A stretch of DNA of 64,000 nt from Panaeolus papilionaceus. Its lineage: Eukaryota > Basidiomycota > Agaricomycetes > Agaricales. Shown one piece after another: positions 34,722 through 47,307 of the stretch. The notes under the pieces were generated by a model that saw only the letters and a program-made list of their open reading frames with translations, was not told the DNA's origin and searched no databases. The stretch's first letter is position 1. Each line of letters starts with the position of its first letter. The stretch is from assembly GCA_015501605.1 (NCBI GenBank), contig JADNRZ010000006.1:558001-622000 (forward strand). Reading direction: 5' to 3'. Position numbers and translations under genes: made by a program.

Positions 34722-37700
34722 ATGATAGAAAAGAAATCCTTTCTAAGGGTACTTTATACTATCAACAGTTCACCACAGTATATTTTGGCGCGTTCTCATG
34801 GCACCGTCGCCATTTCTTTGATTCAACCACAGGATGAACAACAAGACACTTGTTCAAGTCCATCTCAGCCTCTCTACGCCACTGTATCTCTCAAATCGTG
34901 TCTCGATACAATATGTCGTTCAAGTCCTGAGCTAACACAGGATAGAACACGCGATTTTTCTCTCTACGTGCTGGACCCCTTGGAGTCGAACTCTGCCCCA
35001 GCCCCAGTCCATATTGCAAACGGAACAGCAGAGTCATCGTCGACAAGGAACGGAGCTGCTGCACAAGATCAACCACGAGGGGTCGCTGTTGGGCTGGGAT
35101 TAATGTCATGGGCAATGTCAGAACGAGAACCAGTCATGGTGGTGGGCACGTTGGTCAAGCAAAACACAGGTGTGGAAGCACTTGAAGTGATATTTGCTCT
35201 GAGAGAGGTATGTTACCTTTAAAGCTCACTCAATATTGTACATTATCTAAAGCGAGGTCAGACGATGGTGATGCAGAAACCCATTAGCAATGACCAGTAC
35301 AACTCAGTAGCCCTTGTCAAGGAAGAATACACTGCATCGTCGATCCCTGTAAGTTGAGATACCTATATCAGGCGCTTACAGAGAATAAACATTATACAGA
35401 GTGCCTCGACAGCTTCTCAACTGCTGGTTAATTCCATGACCTCACTTTCATCGTTCGCGGATTACTCCGCGTCCAATCCACAGACTACCCAGCACCGGTC
35501 GAAAGTGAAGGCCAAACCCCCAAAATCAGGTCGACCATCCACTACACCTGTTACAGAGTCTGATAAACTGATGAACGCGGACACCTACATTGGGCCACTG
35601 AAGAAGAAGGGGAGACCCAGAACGGCTCATACTGGGGGCAAAACATCCGCAACTCCTTCCAACATTACTTCGTCTAGCGCACGGAAGGTCGTAATAGTCA
35701 TCGATGGGTCTGATAGCGAAAATGGGGCGCCAACTTCCAAACCAAAGGCTACTCCAACTCATTCGGGACCTGCGACACAATCCCTTACTCCTGCCAACAC
35801 TAGTCAACCTTCGAGTCAGGCGTCAGAAGCAAATGCGCATCCAGCTCAGGTCAAATCAGAACCACAAGAACCAAATATCATGGCGCTTATTGCTCATTTG
35901 ACCGAATCTCCAGAACAACAGGCAGCAATTCTGCAGGTCCTAAGCTCACTTGCAGGAAGCAATCCAGAGACGGTCGCAGCTTGTGTCAAGCAGTTGATCG
36001 CCCAATCGATGAAACCTGCAATTTCGACTGCACCTCCTGAAGTGGACCACGCAGGGACTGAATCTCATCCAACCAGCACATCTGTTGTCGTAGATAAAGA
36101 AAACGTCAATCCGGTACAACGCAAATCAATGGACAAAGACCAAGATTGCAAGGTCTTAGGACCCGGTCCTTCAACAAACCAGACATCGCCCGAAAGAGTT
36201 GTTCGCAGTCTCGGTTTAAGTTCACGATCCAATGAGAACCTCTCTTCCAGCTCCATTTCCAGCAAACCAATATCATCATCGCAACGACCGTTGCGAAAGC
36301 GCACCCTCAGCGATTTCATGGACGAGAAAGAGGGCCGCAGTAAAGGGAAGGGCAAAGAACGAGAGCGTGGCAGCGATAAGCGGGAGTCCAGCAAGGCCCA
36401 ACAACAGAGCCGCTCTCAGTCTTCCAAGGTATTGGGTGACTCTCTCCGACACTACCCTCGGCTAGCCAACTTTAATCAACCCCGCCTCGAACAACCCTCC
36501 AACTACTACAGAACACCACTAGAGTGTTTAACATCTCCAGTTCGTCAGGTGAACGATGTAGCTGCCTCTGACGCGGGCCCATCCCGTGTTTCGTTCCAAG
36601 CACCTGCGCCACCACAACCCTCTACACTTCTCAAACCCTCTGCCTCCTCCCCCGTTCGGGGGACGGATGCAGCAAATCGAAGGCGCTATAAAGTTCCAGA
36701 TTGGGCGAAAACAAATACAGCCACGCAGCCCAGATTATCAGAGGAGGCTCAGCGTGCTCTGCAAACCGTCGAAGAGCAGAAGCATCAACAAAGGCTGGCG
36801 ACAAGGAGAACAAACGCACAGTCAAAGGCGAAGAAGGGTCTCCCGCCATCATTCCCCTTTGAGACTTCGTCCAACACGGTATTCTCCAATGTCGAATGCC
36901 CCCCTCCACCATCTTCAGAGCCTGCTGTTCCACTTGTCGCGTGTAGTGACGGACCTGTGTTTCCTGGAACTAGCATTGCTTTCCCTATTCTGGCTTCGAA
37001 TCGATCATCGTCTCCTCCACCTAGTTTCGGCATCATTCCCAAGACACCAAAAACGCCTACTCGACCTAGGCACATGCCCCGGGCAACGCCTGGACAGGAA
37101 GACGACTCTCTTTTCACCCCAATTGGCCGCAGTGGCAGTCTTTTCGGAAGTGTTCATGCCCCTTCCCCTCATCTGTCTATGCCCTCAATCCTCACATCCC
37201 CTCTTGGTAATCGAAAGAAGGTTCGCGTCTCTCTCGGTACACCCATGTTGTCCGGAAAGGGCGCTGCCGCTGTCAGTGCATGGTCTAGTAGTGTTGCTTC
37301 ATCCACATCGGAAACGTCGCTGAAGACGGAAACCAATAACACTTCAAAGGATGACCTCGCCAAAGAGCTGGAAACTGCCCTCCTTGAAGATGACGACTGC
37401 CCTCCAAGCTCTCTACCTATCGCCAGCAGTGACATGGATATTGCAGACGCGCCTGAGCCCGAGACACTGGGTGACGAAGACATTGAACTGGGTTTGCATT
37501 CTGCGCAACCCTCACCAGTCAAGCAACACTGGCCTGGTCTTCCACCTTCCTCTCCTCCACCTCCCTCTAGTCCGATGCTCCTTCCTGAAGTAGCACAGCC
37601 TGACATGACAACTGATGAAGATATGGATGAGCTACCTATAGCGACATCAGACAGTGAGATGGATGGTTTCGACACTGACGCTACTGCAAGTCCTGTTGAC

Positions 37701-38183
37701 CAACTATCACCTGAGCAAGGTCAAGGAGTCGACCAGCCTTCTCCTGCAGAATCGCAAGATGCGTTCTCTCTTGAGCAGGAAGGGATTCCAGACATGGAGT
37801 CCTTTGGTGATATGCCTTTCTGGTCAGATAGTTTCAACAACCCGACATCCTCTGAACTTTTTGAACAATATACCAATGTCAACGCACAGTCAGACGACCA
37901 GCAATTTCCCGTCGCTGATGCGGACCAACAAACCTTCATGCAGGGTGTCGCCGACGTATTCCCAGAAGCTTTCAACGGGCTCGCCACAATGGACTTCACA
38001 GAATTCTGGGCGTCCGTCCTCAGTCCACTTATCCAGCAGAATACGGCTCAAGACCAGCCAGCAGGATGCGACCAAACCGCTATCGTGGCTAGCGACACCC
38101 CTTCATTCGGCGACATCGACCAGATCGACCATCTCAAGGTTGCCGAGGATATGCAGTCCCTCTTAGGTGGCTGCCTGATGTGA
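34722..38183 (+). CDS. Spt21/Ams2 N-terminal-domain protein, probable regulator of histone genes
   Basis: Exons 34722-35207, 35253-35348 and 35400-38183; about 1,120 residues. The N-terminal 190 residues show the Spt21 pattern: FLRVLYTINSSPQYILARS, then YATVSLKSCLDTICRSSPEL, then SLYVLDPLES, a V-G-L-G-LMSWAMSE stretch and ALEVIFALRE. Yeast Spt21 and fission-yeast Ams2 activate histone genes in S phase, and Spt21 works with Spt10. The remaining about 900 residues are low complexity: S/P/T-rich, with a charged patch (KEGRSKGKGKERERGS), a conserved-looking YKVPDWAKTNTATQPR block, SP-rich phosphosite-like stretches, and an acidic C-terminal half with several FW motifs that could be activation regions. 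No GATA zinc finger of the Ams2 kind is visible. I chose MIEKKSFLRVLY as the start because the domain begins there; upstream in-frame ATGs lead only to hydrophobic sequence from the 5' region. Confidence 0.78.
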
Positions 38184-38597
38184 TAACACTTAAGACACGA
38201 ACAATTCAATGCACGCCCTGTTTCTTATCATGCCACTTCTAGATATTTAACCTTGCCCCTCGTTCTCGAGATACCTTGCCAACCAATGACCATCCACATA
38301 TGCAATCTTAGCAACATTGTAACTCTAGCATTATAACACACTTTCTCTATTCCTGTTTTCCATCTTTTGCATTGCATTTTTGCTTCTTCACCATATCTTT
38401 TGTTGCATTCTTAGTAGCATCCTTACCATTTTGTTGGAATTTTACCATGTCGCATGTCTATGTATTTACACAATCAAGTAAGAGCGATAATTCAATACAA
38501 TTCAGAATTGAAATAATTATTGCCAAAGTAATTGCAACACTGGAATTGTCCCAAAGTCATGTAATGTCCGTACATGTGTCTCCTTCGAACTGAGTAC
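38184..38597. other. Convergent intergenic spacer
   Basis: This lies between the stop codons of the Spt21-like gene and the carbonic anhydrase. It is A/T- and C/T-rich and presumably holds both 3' ends. No other feature was seen. Confidence 0.5.
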
Positions 38598-39830
38598 TCA
38601 GTAGTCATGATCATGAGGGACGCTGAAGTCCCAACTCTTGCCCTTATTGATACCGGGTCTACTTGGGTCCCGATGAAAATTCTTCGCACCTGCTAGTGCA
38701 GAGAAAGGGATGTGAGGAATCGGCTTGCCAGGAGGCCCGAAGGAAACGTGTAGATCGTAAACTTGACCCGTTGAGTCGTCGTACACAAACCCGTGCACAA
38801 AAACATCAGGCTGTATCTTGTTGTCTTGCTTTTTCTTTCGTGAATACGCCTAGAGGGATTAAGTCAATAATGCAGATGACGGTTTGCTGGTGGAGGCGAC
38901 CTACCCAGTCCAGAATGCTATCGTCTCTAAGCGCCTTGACACTCATCTTGACATTCTCTTCGACAAGTGCACGGAACCCGGCTGGCGACAAAGACCCTAT
39001 TTAAACCAGGTTCTCAAGATGTATTGAGATAGACTCACGATCAGTTGATGGAGGTGCTGCAGTAATTCCGTTGGGCTGGCCGCGTTGAGGCATTCGGGAG
39101 TCACGGAGTTTGACTATTTCTTGCCTAAAGCCCCAGGTTAAAAAAAGGAATTTGTATGCACAGTCAACTTGCCGTTTCGAATCCTTGTACAACTGACGTA
39201 TAGGCTTCACCCAGGCCTTGACTTGGTCACTCGCATCGTCAGCTAGCGTGATGGCCGTTTCAACACTCTTGCAACCGTAGTGACCCAAAACAATGATATG
39301 GTCGACATTGGCCATTTCTATCGCATATGTAATAGCTGAGTCTCTGTCGCAAAGTCAGATTCCTGTATCACCCTGGACCAAGAGCCTCACTGACTCACGC
39401 ATTAGAATCGTCATCGTCGTATTGGTTCCCAAGATTGTTGTGAGTTACAAGTGTTGCAGGCGGTGTATTGAAAATAGTATGAGGACTCAAACGGTTATCC
39501 AAGCATCCCATGAACATATACGATGAATCTGGTGATTGACTTCGTAGTAAACAAAGCTGAATGTGTACTAATAAATAGGTTTGCCTTGCCTTGTTGTGAA
39601 TCCCGCTCAGCCTCCAACCTCGTTTTGGACAAAAATTGTTGATTGCCTTCAAATAGAGGGGCGAGAGAAGCGATTGTGGATGTTGGATTTGAGACAGTTG
39701 TCGATGTTCCATTGCCCGCTGAAGTGACCGTTGCCGATGCCTTGTGCTGGTACACCTCGTTCAATGTGGCGATGGGGAAAGCATGTACGACCACAAGCAA
39801 CGATAACAGATAGAATTTAGCGAAGATCAT
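38598..39830 (-). CDS. Secreted beta-class carbonic anhydrase-like protein
   Basis: The N-terminus MIFAKFYLLSLLVVVHAFP is a clear signal peptide, so the product should enter the secretory pathway. A variable T/S-rich stretch follows, then LFEGNQQFLSKTRLEAE. After splicing, SYMFMGCLDNRLSPHTIF carries the Cys-x-Asp-x-Arg zinc and catalytic dyad of beta-carbonic anhydrases, then VTHNNLGNQ. A later exon has VDHIIVLGHYGCKSVETAI, which supplies the His and second Cys zinc ligands. The residue after that Cys is Lys where most relatives have Gly. The C-terminal part (VHGFVYDDSTGQVYDLHVSF) matches the usual last strands. The family interconverts carbon dioxide and bicarbonate. Intracellular copies are usual in basidiomycetes, and the signal peptide marks this as an extracellular paralogue. 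Several introns of about 50-60 nt are present, and the exact donor near 39550-39590 is uncertain. Confidence 0.85.
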
Positions 39831-40189
39831 ATTATAATGTCAGTAATAGCACCAGGCCTTTGCATCAATGGCGAACCAGCGCCAGTGGTACTCGAAAGTA
39901 TAAGTAAGAGAGAAGACCCAAGTTGTAACCGAAGCTCACGGTTAATTGATCCCAATGATCGTGGCTGTGCACCTGCCACCAGGCTACCTCCTCCCACTCT
40001 CCGGCTTCCCCACCTTGACTCTATCTACTTTCCAACACCAACTACATAGTTGGGTAGTATAAACCGCAGAAAACGGGAAACATTGTTCTATACGGCCACT
40101 GCGCTATCTTAGGCCACCCGTGAACTACAATCTAAACCCAAGCTAAACCACAACCTCATCCTCACGCAACTCACACTTGTCGTCACGTC
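39831..40189. promoter_or_regulatory. Divergent promoter between carbonic anhydrase and DSC3 genes
   Basis: About 360 bp separate the two start codons. No clear TATA box or known site was recognised. Confidence 0.4.
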
Positions 40190-41302
40190 ATGCTCAGCGA
40201 GAAAGCGAAAGGAAAACAACGAGCCATTGATCCAGCCTCGGAGCTTGGTGAAGGGGAATCTTCGGGTGCAACTACTGAGACCAAAGACCGCCCCAGAGAC
40301 CTCGTCATAAGGTTTACAGAGGGATCCCCTGACCTGACTATAACGGTTCACAAGCCCGACTTTGTTCGCGATATCAAAAAGCGTGTATGTCTCTGTTTTC
40401 TCAGATAATTCTTCGTCTCTTCAACTTCTCACAAAGAGAATTGACCCACACAGATTCGCGAAGCTCGGCCAGAGTTGCAAACCCGACGTTTGCGGCTTAT
40501 ACACTCAGGACGACTTCTGACAGATGGAACACTATTACATGCATGGCTTGTTTCTCTAGAAGAACGCCAACAGCGAGCGAAGCATGACGATACGGCCTCC
40601 AATGAATCAATAAAGTGGATTCATTGCTCAGTTGGTCCCGTCATAGACTTGAAGGAAATAGAGGCAGAGGACCAGTCACCACAGGTAAGCGCCCATGTCT
40701 GGTTCAAACAACTGAACTTGCCTCTTATTTCTTATTTAGCCTCAGATACAACCTGTTCGTGGCTTTGATAGGCTAGCATCTATCGGCTTTTCGCAAGAGG
40801 ATATAGAGAATTTCCGACGCCAATTTCACAGTCAATCATCTGCCAATTACCTGGATAGCAGAGATTTTGAGACAGAGGAAGAGTGTGAGTCTGTCCAGCT
40901 TCATTTGTTTCTTCCACAATAAAGTATTATATCTATTTCAGATGACGAACATGCTCGCGCTTTGGAGGAACAGTGGATCGACTCGTTAGACAACGCCGGT
41001 TCCGCTACATTATCCCAATCAGGCTCCTCGAGTACCTCAATTCTTCAAGGAGTAGTCGCAGGCTTTTTCTTCCCTATTCTTCCTATGTTCTTTATGCAAA
41101 GCCAGAAATCTCCGGTGTTCTGGGAGGACGGCCAAGAACACGAGCCGACACCTAATGTCATATTTTCGTACGTCCCTTTGGATAACTTGGACTTCGCTTG
41201 TCCTCACTTGCAAATAGACGTCAAATGTGTATGGGGCTGGTTGTCGGGTTTGCCATCAACATTTTATTCGGTGTATGGAGATATCTTTTGGATACCTCTT
41301 AG
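40190..41302 (+). CDS. DSC3: Dsc3-like subunit of the Golgi Dsc E3 ubiquitin ligase
   Basis: Exons begin at 40190-40384, 40454-40684 and 40740; two more follow, the last ending at 41302. The N-terminal ubiquitin-like domain reads DLVIRFTEGSPDLTITV, then KKRIREARPELQTRRLRL, then HSGRLLTDGTLL, which resembles the DSC3 ubiquitin-like fold. The C-terminal DUF2407 half has GFDRLASIGFSQEDIENFRRQ and an E-rich stretch ending ARALEEQWIDSLD. Two membrane segments follow, GVVAGFFFPILPMFFM and, after the last intron, GLVVGFAINILFGVWRYLL. The Dsc complex ubiquitinates membrane proteins in the Golgi; in fission yeast it is needed to activate the sterol regulator SREBP. The order of domains and the two C-terminal helices fit a full-length protein. 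Its 3' end converges with PTEN, with about 115 bp between stop codons. Confidence 0.88.
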
Positions 41303-41417
41303 GAAATTATGCACTCCCGCCAGTGATAAAGCACTACACAGATACATTTTAGTTGTTAATATTACACGCAACGACGTTCATCACCCCAGCGCTACAGCTC
41401 TATAGGACATGTCCTAT

Positions 41418-43843
41418 TTAAGTTTCTACCCCTTGCTTGCCTTCCAACGCTGCTCTTACCCCGCCCACTTCAGCCCCAGCATCACCAACGACAGCCTGTA
41501 CCACTGTAGCAAGTTGGCTTTGTCCAGGTTCAGAATCTTGTCTCCCCTGATTGATTGTTTTGTCTACTGGTGGCTCAAAATGTCCTGTAGGGTTTGTTGC
41601 TGTTGGTACCACCCATTCCATCTCAATGACGACGTCTACGATTGCACTGCCAATTCCTAGAGGGAAATCAAGGTCTTTTTTAGTCAGCAACAAACAACCT
41701 TTAAGTGTATCTGCTGAGCGCTGCTCATTCGAAGGCTCAGGTGGTGGTTGGGGCATATGAAAAGTTGGTATGAACCAGAGCCAACCCATGAACACCTTTC
41801 ACAGCTGATCAGCAAATTACAAATAGCTGGAATGAATGACATTTCGCACCTGGCCAAGGTACAGTTTTATTCTGACCTCCCTTCCTGCATCCAGGATAAG
41901 CCCCGAGCCTGATGAATGTTCAATGCTATGTTTCAACGTCGCCGCAAGGTCGTTGACCGAGTTGGCCTCTGAGTGCGATACCCCAACTTCTTTGGCTTGG
42001 TCATCGACCACCTTAAGCGTATCTTTTTTCGCTTTCTCGTCCCTCTTAAGATTAGACTTGAGGCTTTCCCAACGCTTGTCTGATAAAAGCTGGAGGTTGT
42101 AGACATCCAAGTTGCCCTGTCAATCAGAATAAATATATCACTCTATGCTGAAACGGCGTGCCCAATTTACGCACCAGCTCGTCGTCGACTGCTTTTTGGT
42201 GGCTTGTTCCATCTACATCTCCCATTCTTGCGAAGCTACGAACCATTTTACCCTTGTCCCATCGATCATCCTTGAACAGATCTGGCAGGTAATCTTCAGC
42301 TTGTTGATTTTCCCTCTGCCAATGCTCAGATCCTGGGCGCCTTTGCCCCACTTTCCCGTCTAGGTCACGAGTATGGACCTCCCAATCCTCAAGACGCTCA
42401 ACAAATTCATCATCGTATCGAGCGATAGACGCCCAAACCTGGCTGCGTGCCGAACTCTTTGTCTTCTCTTTCTTTTCCTTGGATTCAATGTCCTTCAGAT
42501 CACTTGAGAGACTCGAAGCAGACGACGACGAGGAGGAGGAGGAGGAGGAGGAGGAGGGAGACAATGCATCTTTTTCTGGCCTAACGAGCGGTGTTCCAGG
42601 ACCTTTCGCCAGCTTGGTTTTTGCGATGACCATGCTCGCAGCTTTTACTACCCCCATTTTGACTGATGACGATTCGCGCATGCGTAGTTTGATATTAGTC
42701 AAACGCACTTTCGGACGAGGTCCCTTGGATTTCTGAAACGCCGCCGACGGCGAGCTGGAATTTCCGGGGTTGTTCAACGGGGCCTCGACTGCCCATAGGT
42801 GTCTGGGCGCATCATGGGCGAGCAACAAGGCCCAGTAGTAAAGGTAACGGCGCTGGCTCGGTATGCTGACGCCTTGCTTTATTTTATCTGCCGAGTCTGC
42901 TGGCTTCATTCGCCTTGCGGTGTGGAGATCCAAAACACCTTTCAGGGCGTCGGTAAACGATCGTTCTGGATTCGCGGTACCGGTCGGCAATAGCAAGGGG
43001 GAGGTCATGGGTGCATCTTGTGGTCGGCCGGTATCGATATCCAAAATGCCCTGCGAGTCAGAGGGTGCCTCGCTTTTCCGTAGGGCTGTAGAGTGGACGA
43101 CGCCTGGTGGCGAATGCTCGGGAGACTTGACGATATCGTCTACGTTTGCAGATACTGCAGCTACGGTATCGTGCATACGTTTGCTAGCCCATTCTTTGGC
43201 TGAGTGACTGCGTTCTAGGCGTGGAGGCTGAACTGCTTGTAGATCATCTATGGAGAGCAGATATGTGCATGCCATGGTTCCAGAGCGACCCTTGCCAGCT
43301 AGGACATTGTAGTCAGATTGACTGATATGCAGAGATAAAAACACCTTACAGACCTTTGCAGTGTAATACAGCAACTCGATCAGGAGAGCCTTTTAACCAT
43401 TCATTCATTTCTCGGGCAATTAGAGGCATGATCGCAAGTGGTGGGGCACTTGAGCCTGATTAACCTCACACAAAACGTCGTACAGAGCTCGTAGTACTTA
43501 CTGATGATCAGGGAAAGGATAGCGACTGACTCTTCCTTCGAATACGGATGCGTCATACGAGTTCTCCTTGACGGGACAAAAGTTGAATACCCAAAAGTTC
43601 TTTCCGTGTCGATGTTTGAGAAACTTCAGCGCGTCTTCACGTCGATTGCGATAGAGACCTTCAACACCAACTGCTGGGTAGCCCATGATAATTATTTTGT
43701 CAGTGACATAGACAAGATCTAGTTCCAAGTCAAGTTCGATATGTTGAAGATATGTCGCAACACTGACCGAGCTCCAGATTGAGAATGTCGTCTCTGAAGC
43801 GTGCTTTATTCCCAGAGACAAGTCTGCGAATATAATCTGTCAT
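41418..43843 (-). CDS. PTEN-type phosphatidylinositol 3-phosphatase
   Basis: The start MTDYIRRLVSGNKARF aligns with the human PTEN N-terminus, including the PIP2-binding basic region. Next come YVTDKIIIMGYPA and VEGLYRNRREDALKFL. YPFPDHQAPPL carries the general-acid Asp loop, and VAVLHCKAGKGRSGTMACTYLL is the P-loop with catalytic Cys and Arg and the PTEN-type lysines. The rest is a C2-like region broken by long low-complexity insertions, including a run of about 12 serines encoded by a trinucleotide repeat, and a final stretch near MEWVVP. The enzyme removes the 3-phosphate from PIP3 and opposes PI3-kinase signalling at the plasma membrane. The first exon of about 40 codons joins the next over a short intron. 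I saw no loss of catalytic residues. Confidence 0.93.
42521..42559. repeat. Trinucleotide microsatellite encoding poly-serine in PTEN
   Basis: GAC then GAG/GGA repeats on the plus strand, read as serine codons on the minus strand of the PTEN gene. Length variation here would change the number of serines without shifting the frame. Confidence 0.85.
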
Positions 43844-44025
43844 GGTGCAAGAAGGATAAGATGGCAAAAGTGAAATCAATGCTAGTTGATAACTGTGTTT
43901 AGTTTGGAGTTGAAACAAACAAAATGACTGTCAATTGTCGGTGTGGCCCCTATTATGACGTCATTACATCATCCTCAGTTAGAAATACAAATCATAAAAT
44001 AAATAATGTACATTAAAAAGTCTCT

Positions 44026-46328
44026 TTAAGCATCATAAACTACCCGAGCACCAATCCACGGATAAGGGTAATTATGTTGGTAAAAGTTGCGAACTGTTCT
44101 ACGACCAGCAAGCCTAGGGATCGTGGCATAAGAAGCCCCAAGCGCTACGTGATGCTTGGTATCAAAGAAATCAACAGAGTAGCTGCACAATGCTGGTTAG
44201 CAAGCGAAAACGTGGTTGGTAAAGCGTTGAATAATTACCCAGTGAAGAGTTGCGTAGGCACCAGGCCGTCGTGAGTATCGAAAAGGGTTGACGTCCATTC
44301 CCATACGCCGCCATTTGAGCCGCGTCCGTTGTATCTCTCCAAGCCAGTTGTAGCGCTATAACGAAACAGTCAATGAGTAGAAAATAGCGGCTGCTTGACA
44401 TTACTCACGGGACAGGGTGCCAATTCCTGAAACCAACGTTAGCGCCGCCATCGTGTCCAACTTCATACGTGTCCAAGAAGAGTCGCAATTCAGGCTCTGT
44501 TGGTAGTCGGCCACCCTTATGGGCAGCATAAAGCGCAAGGTCGTCATAGGAGGTTAGGACTGGCCAGTGTTCTGCGACATGGAAGGGAACGAGGCCGTAG
44601 AGTGTTCGCACCTGAATCGTTAAAAATCAGATAAGGCATATATGCGCCCAGGTGAATTGCACAAACCTGTGTCTCCCCATTATCAACGACCCAACTCTTT
44701 GGGACATTGACCTTTTCGGGACCAGCACCATCCAGATAGGCCTTGAACTCTCCATTGCTCACGGGCCGCCACTCAGCTTTGAATGCGCCGACTTGAACGC
44801 ATCGCATTGGGCTCTCGTTGTCCCAGCCGAACGTATGGCCCTGGACTTGGTCTGGGAAAACACTGTCATCGGCTTCAGAGTCGTTGTGACCGAGGGCCAC
44901 CGTAGTCGGTCCGAGAGTAGGACGAGGCATGGTAGGAGGAGGTGTGGAAGCCCATTGCCGGGCGAGATCCTCCCAAGGTGGTAAGGAAAATCCAGGTGGA
45001 GGCAGGGTGCCACAACCTGCTCTTTGGATGAGCATGTATAAAAGTGTCTAGAGTGGCATTACATGTGAGCAGCTAAATTCGAGACAGTGGGCACCGAATG
45101 ACTAACCTCAACATGGAAACCTTCATGCTCGTAAGTCATAACCAAAGTCCGGGCAACATTTCGAGTCAAAATAGTCTTGTCCGCTGCAATGGCATTGTAC
45201 AGGTCTCCGAGACGAGCGCGAACCCCATCACGGAACCTCAAGATTTGATCAATGCAAGGCCAGTCTTCATCATTTTCCGGCACTTCTGAGTGGTTCTTTA
45301 GATAACAAACAGTCAACAAGGGATGAGTCGGGTATTGGAATGAATGCGGACATACATGGCAATGGTCCGGATCATCCACATGGGGGTCAATGCCTCTCTA
45401 GAGAGCAAATTCAGGCAAAGAGGAATAACAACAAACAATGTCTTGAACGTACCTCGAAGATGTTACGGAAGTTTGTGGGCTCTGTTGGGAGACCCTTGAT
45501 GGATGGAGGGAGCACAGACTTGCACAACAGCATGTCCAAAAATCTGTTATGAGAAGAGGTGAGACGAGGTCGACCGAAGCCCAAAGGAATAACACGAACG
45601 TTGGGATATGACCGATGTAGAAGAGGCACTTGTGACGGAGATCAATGGGCTTCTGGTGAAGCATGGAGTCTGGAATCATCTCGCGGGTGATGAGGTCCCA
45701 GGTTTTCCAGAGAGTTTGCCAGTCATATAATGTAGGGATATTCCCCCTCATCAAATCATCAGAAGGTGCAAGACTTTTCGACACAGTGCTTGAAAGAGGA
45801 GGGTAGACGAATGTCGATTTCTCGAGGACATGAAGTGTGGTATGACGTGTAAGAGCCGATGAAAAAGTGGAACGTAGTGAACTGAGGGAGAAAACATGAA
45901 GGTAAGAAGCTTGGAGGTCGTCGGTGGGAAGGACGGGTTCCTGTAATTGTCTCAGTCAAGGAAAACATATGGTGCGTCGCTCAACGTACACAATGGTCAT
46001 GAGAGCGTTTATAATCATAAGTTGATGAAACATCATACTGGACGGTCGTGTCAAGACCGAGTTCGAGCAAGTCAGGTTCCCAGTTTGCCTGTGGACAAGT
46101 CACTGCGGACTCTGCTTGCTTTTGCTCAATAATGAGACCAAGGGCACCACAAACAGCGTGCTTTCTGAACAAGGCGTTCAAAATATCCGAATCCAATGTT
46201 TGATAATGCAGATAGACATGAGTCGAAGGCACGAGAGATGAGCACTCCAAATTTGACGAAGGTGTTGTCGCGCGAGTGTCTGGAGAGCCAGATCTCGAGG
46301 AAATAGATGAAGTTGTAGATTCAGGCAT
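44026..46328 (-). CDS. Ergothioneine sulfoxide synthase-like protein without the methyltransferase domain
   Basis: The C-terminal part matches fungal Egt1. A DinB-like region has PTLYDWQTLWKTWDLITREM and KPIDLRHKCLFYIGHIPTF. TYEHEGFHVET contains the His-x3-His-x-Glu iron motif. A formylglycine-generating-enzyme-like domain follows, with KGGRLPTEPELRLFLD, GFRNWHPVP, NGGVWEWTSTLFDTHDG and, at the end, NFYQHNYPYPWIGARVVYDA. In Egt1 this part joins cysteine to hercynine using iron and oxygen. The N-terminal S-adenosylmethionine methyltransferase domain of about 300 residues is absent. Instead there are about 150 residues with an S/T-rich start (MPESTTSSISSRSGS) and a short stretch (LHVLEKSTFVYPPL) that resembles the tail of that domain. 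It may therefore be an Egt1 paralogue using hercynine or another substrate made elsewhere, or a truncated gene. The domain ends are confident; the first two exons are less so. Confidence 0.8.
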
Positions 46329-47307
46329 TTCTTAACTTGAAAGATGCAATTGTTGCTGAAGAGACGAGAGGGCGGAATGGAGGGGAATTTATATGAAATG
46401 GGGGATATTAATTCTGTAATATTTACACGTACAAATGTCGAATAAATGTACCCCAAACATGACCATACGTATTGGAGAAACCGGAACTTCAAACGCTAGG
46501 CATCGCGAAAAGGAAATCAGGATAAAAAAGTGGCTTAGAATAATCTTGCAGAAGGGTCACAAGGTGGGCGATAGGCTCAATGATCCGATGAATAACGATG
46601 CACGCTGCCAGTAGCGGGTACCCGTTTCCCCAATGTTCGCACAAGAATCTCCACCAATGAGAGAACAGAACCCGTCACAGAACTTGAGCCAGACTAAGGA
46701 GCGAACAGCGCACAGACCATCGTCGGAGGTTGAAATTGATAGCCAAAGGAAGATAACAAGATAACAAGGTCGTTGGCCACAAATGACACGTCTAGCAAAC
46801 GAAACAAGCTTGAAAGACGCGTCGAGATAAGTTCGCGTTCGTCATGGAAGTCAGGAAGAGAGTCGAATACAACTCTGTCGATTCTTATATCCAACCTTCA
46901 AACTCAGACGATGGTGTGCTATGGCGTGCTCAGGTCAGGTGATTATCATTATCCCTTGCTTAATATGGTAAAATGCCCCTGTCTGGAGGCCTCTTGGTAT
47001 GTGACCCAAAGAATCCACCCTCACACGCTTGGTACCTATCAACGTTTTGGGGTAGGTTGGCGTTCAAAGTAAGTAGGTATACTCCAAACTTACATACACT
47101 CCATGGCCAAAGTGACAGCATCAAGCGATCTCCTAGACTCCCAAATGTATTCTGTGGTCATTCATTGTCCCAAGCTCCGTACCGAATCCCGCCTCATGAA
47201 CGTTCTAACATTCACGACAAGCTCGTTATATTTTCAATTTAATTTTAAGAGAAATAATTGACCCAAAATTTCCAGTCCGTAATTTTACATAGAACACCGT
47301 GACCCCG
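46329..47307. other. Intergenic region, nothing recognised
   Basis: About 980 bp. I looked here for exons of the missing methyltransferase domain on the minus strand and found none. Only short frames are present. Confidence 0.5.

Noticed and set aside
39531..39591. A fifth GC-AG intron in the carbonic anhydrase gene
   Set aside because: A normal GT donor a little downstream also keeps the frame and gives a sensible protein, so the GC donor is not needed.
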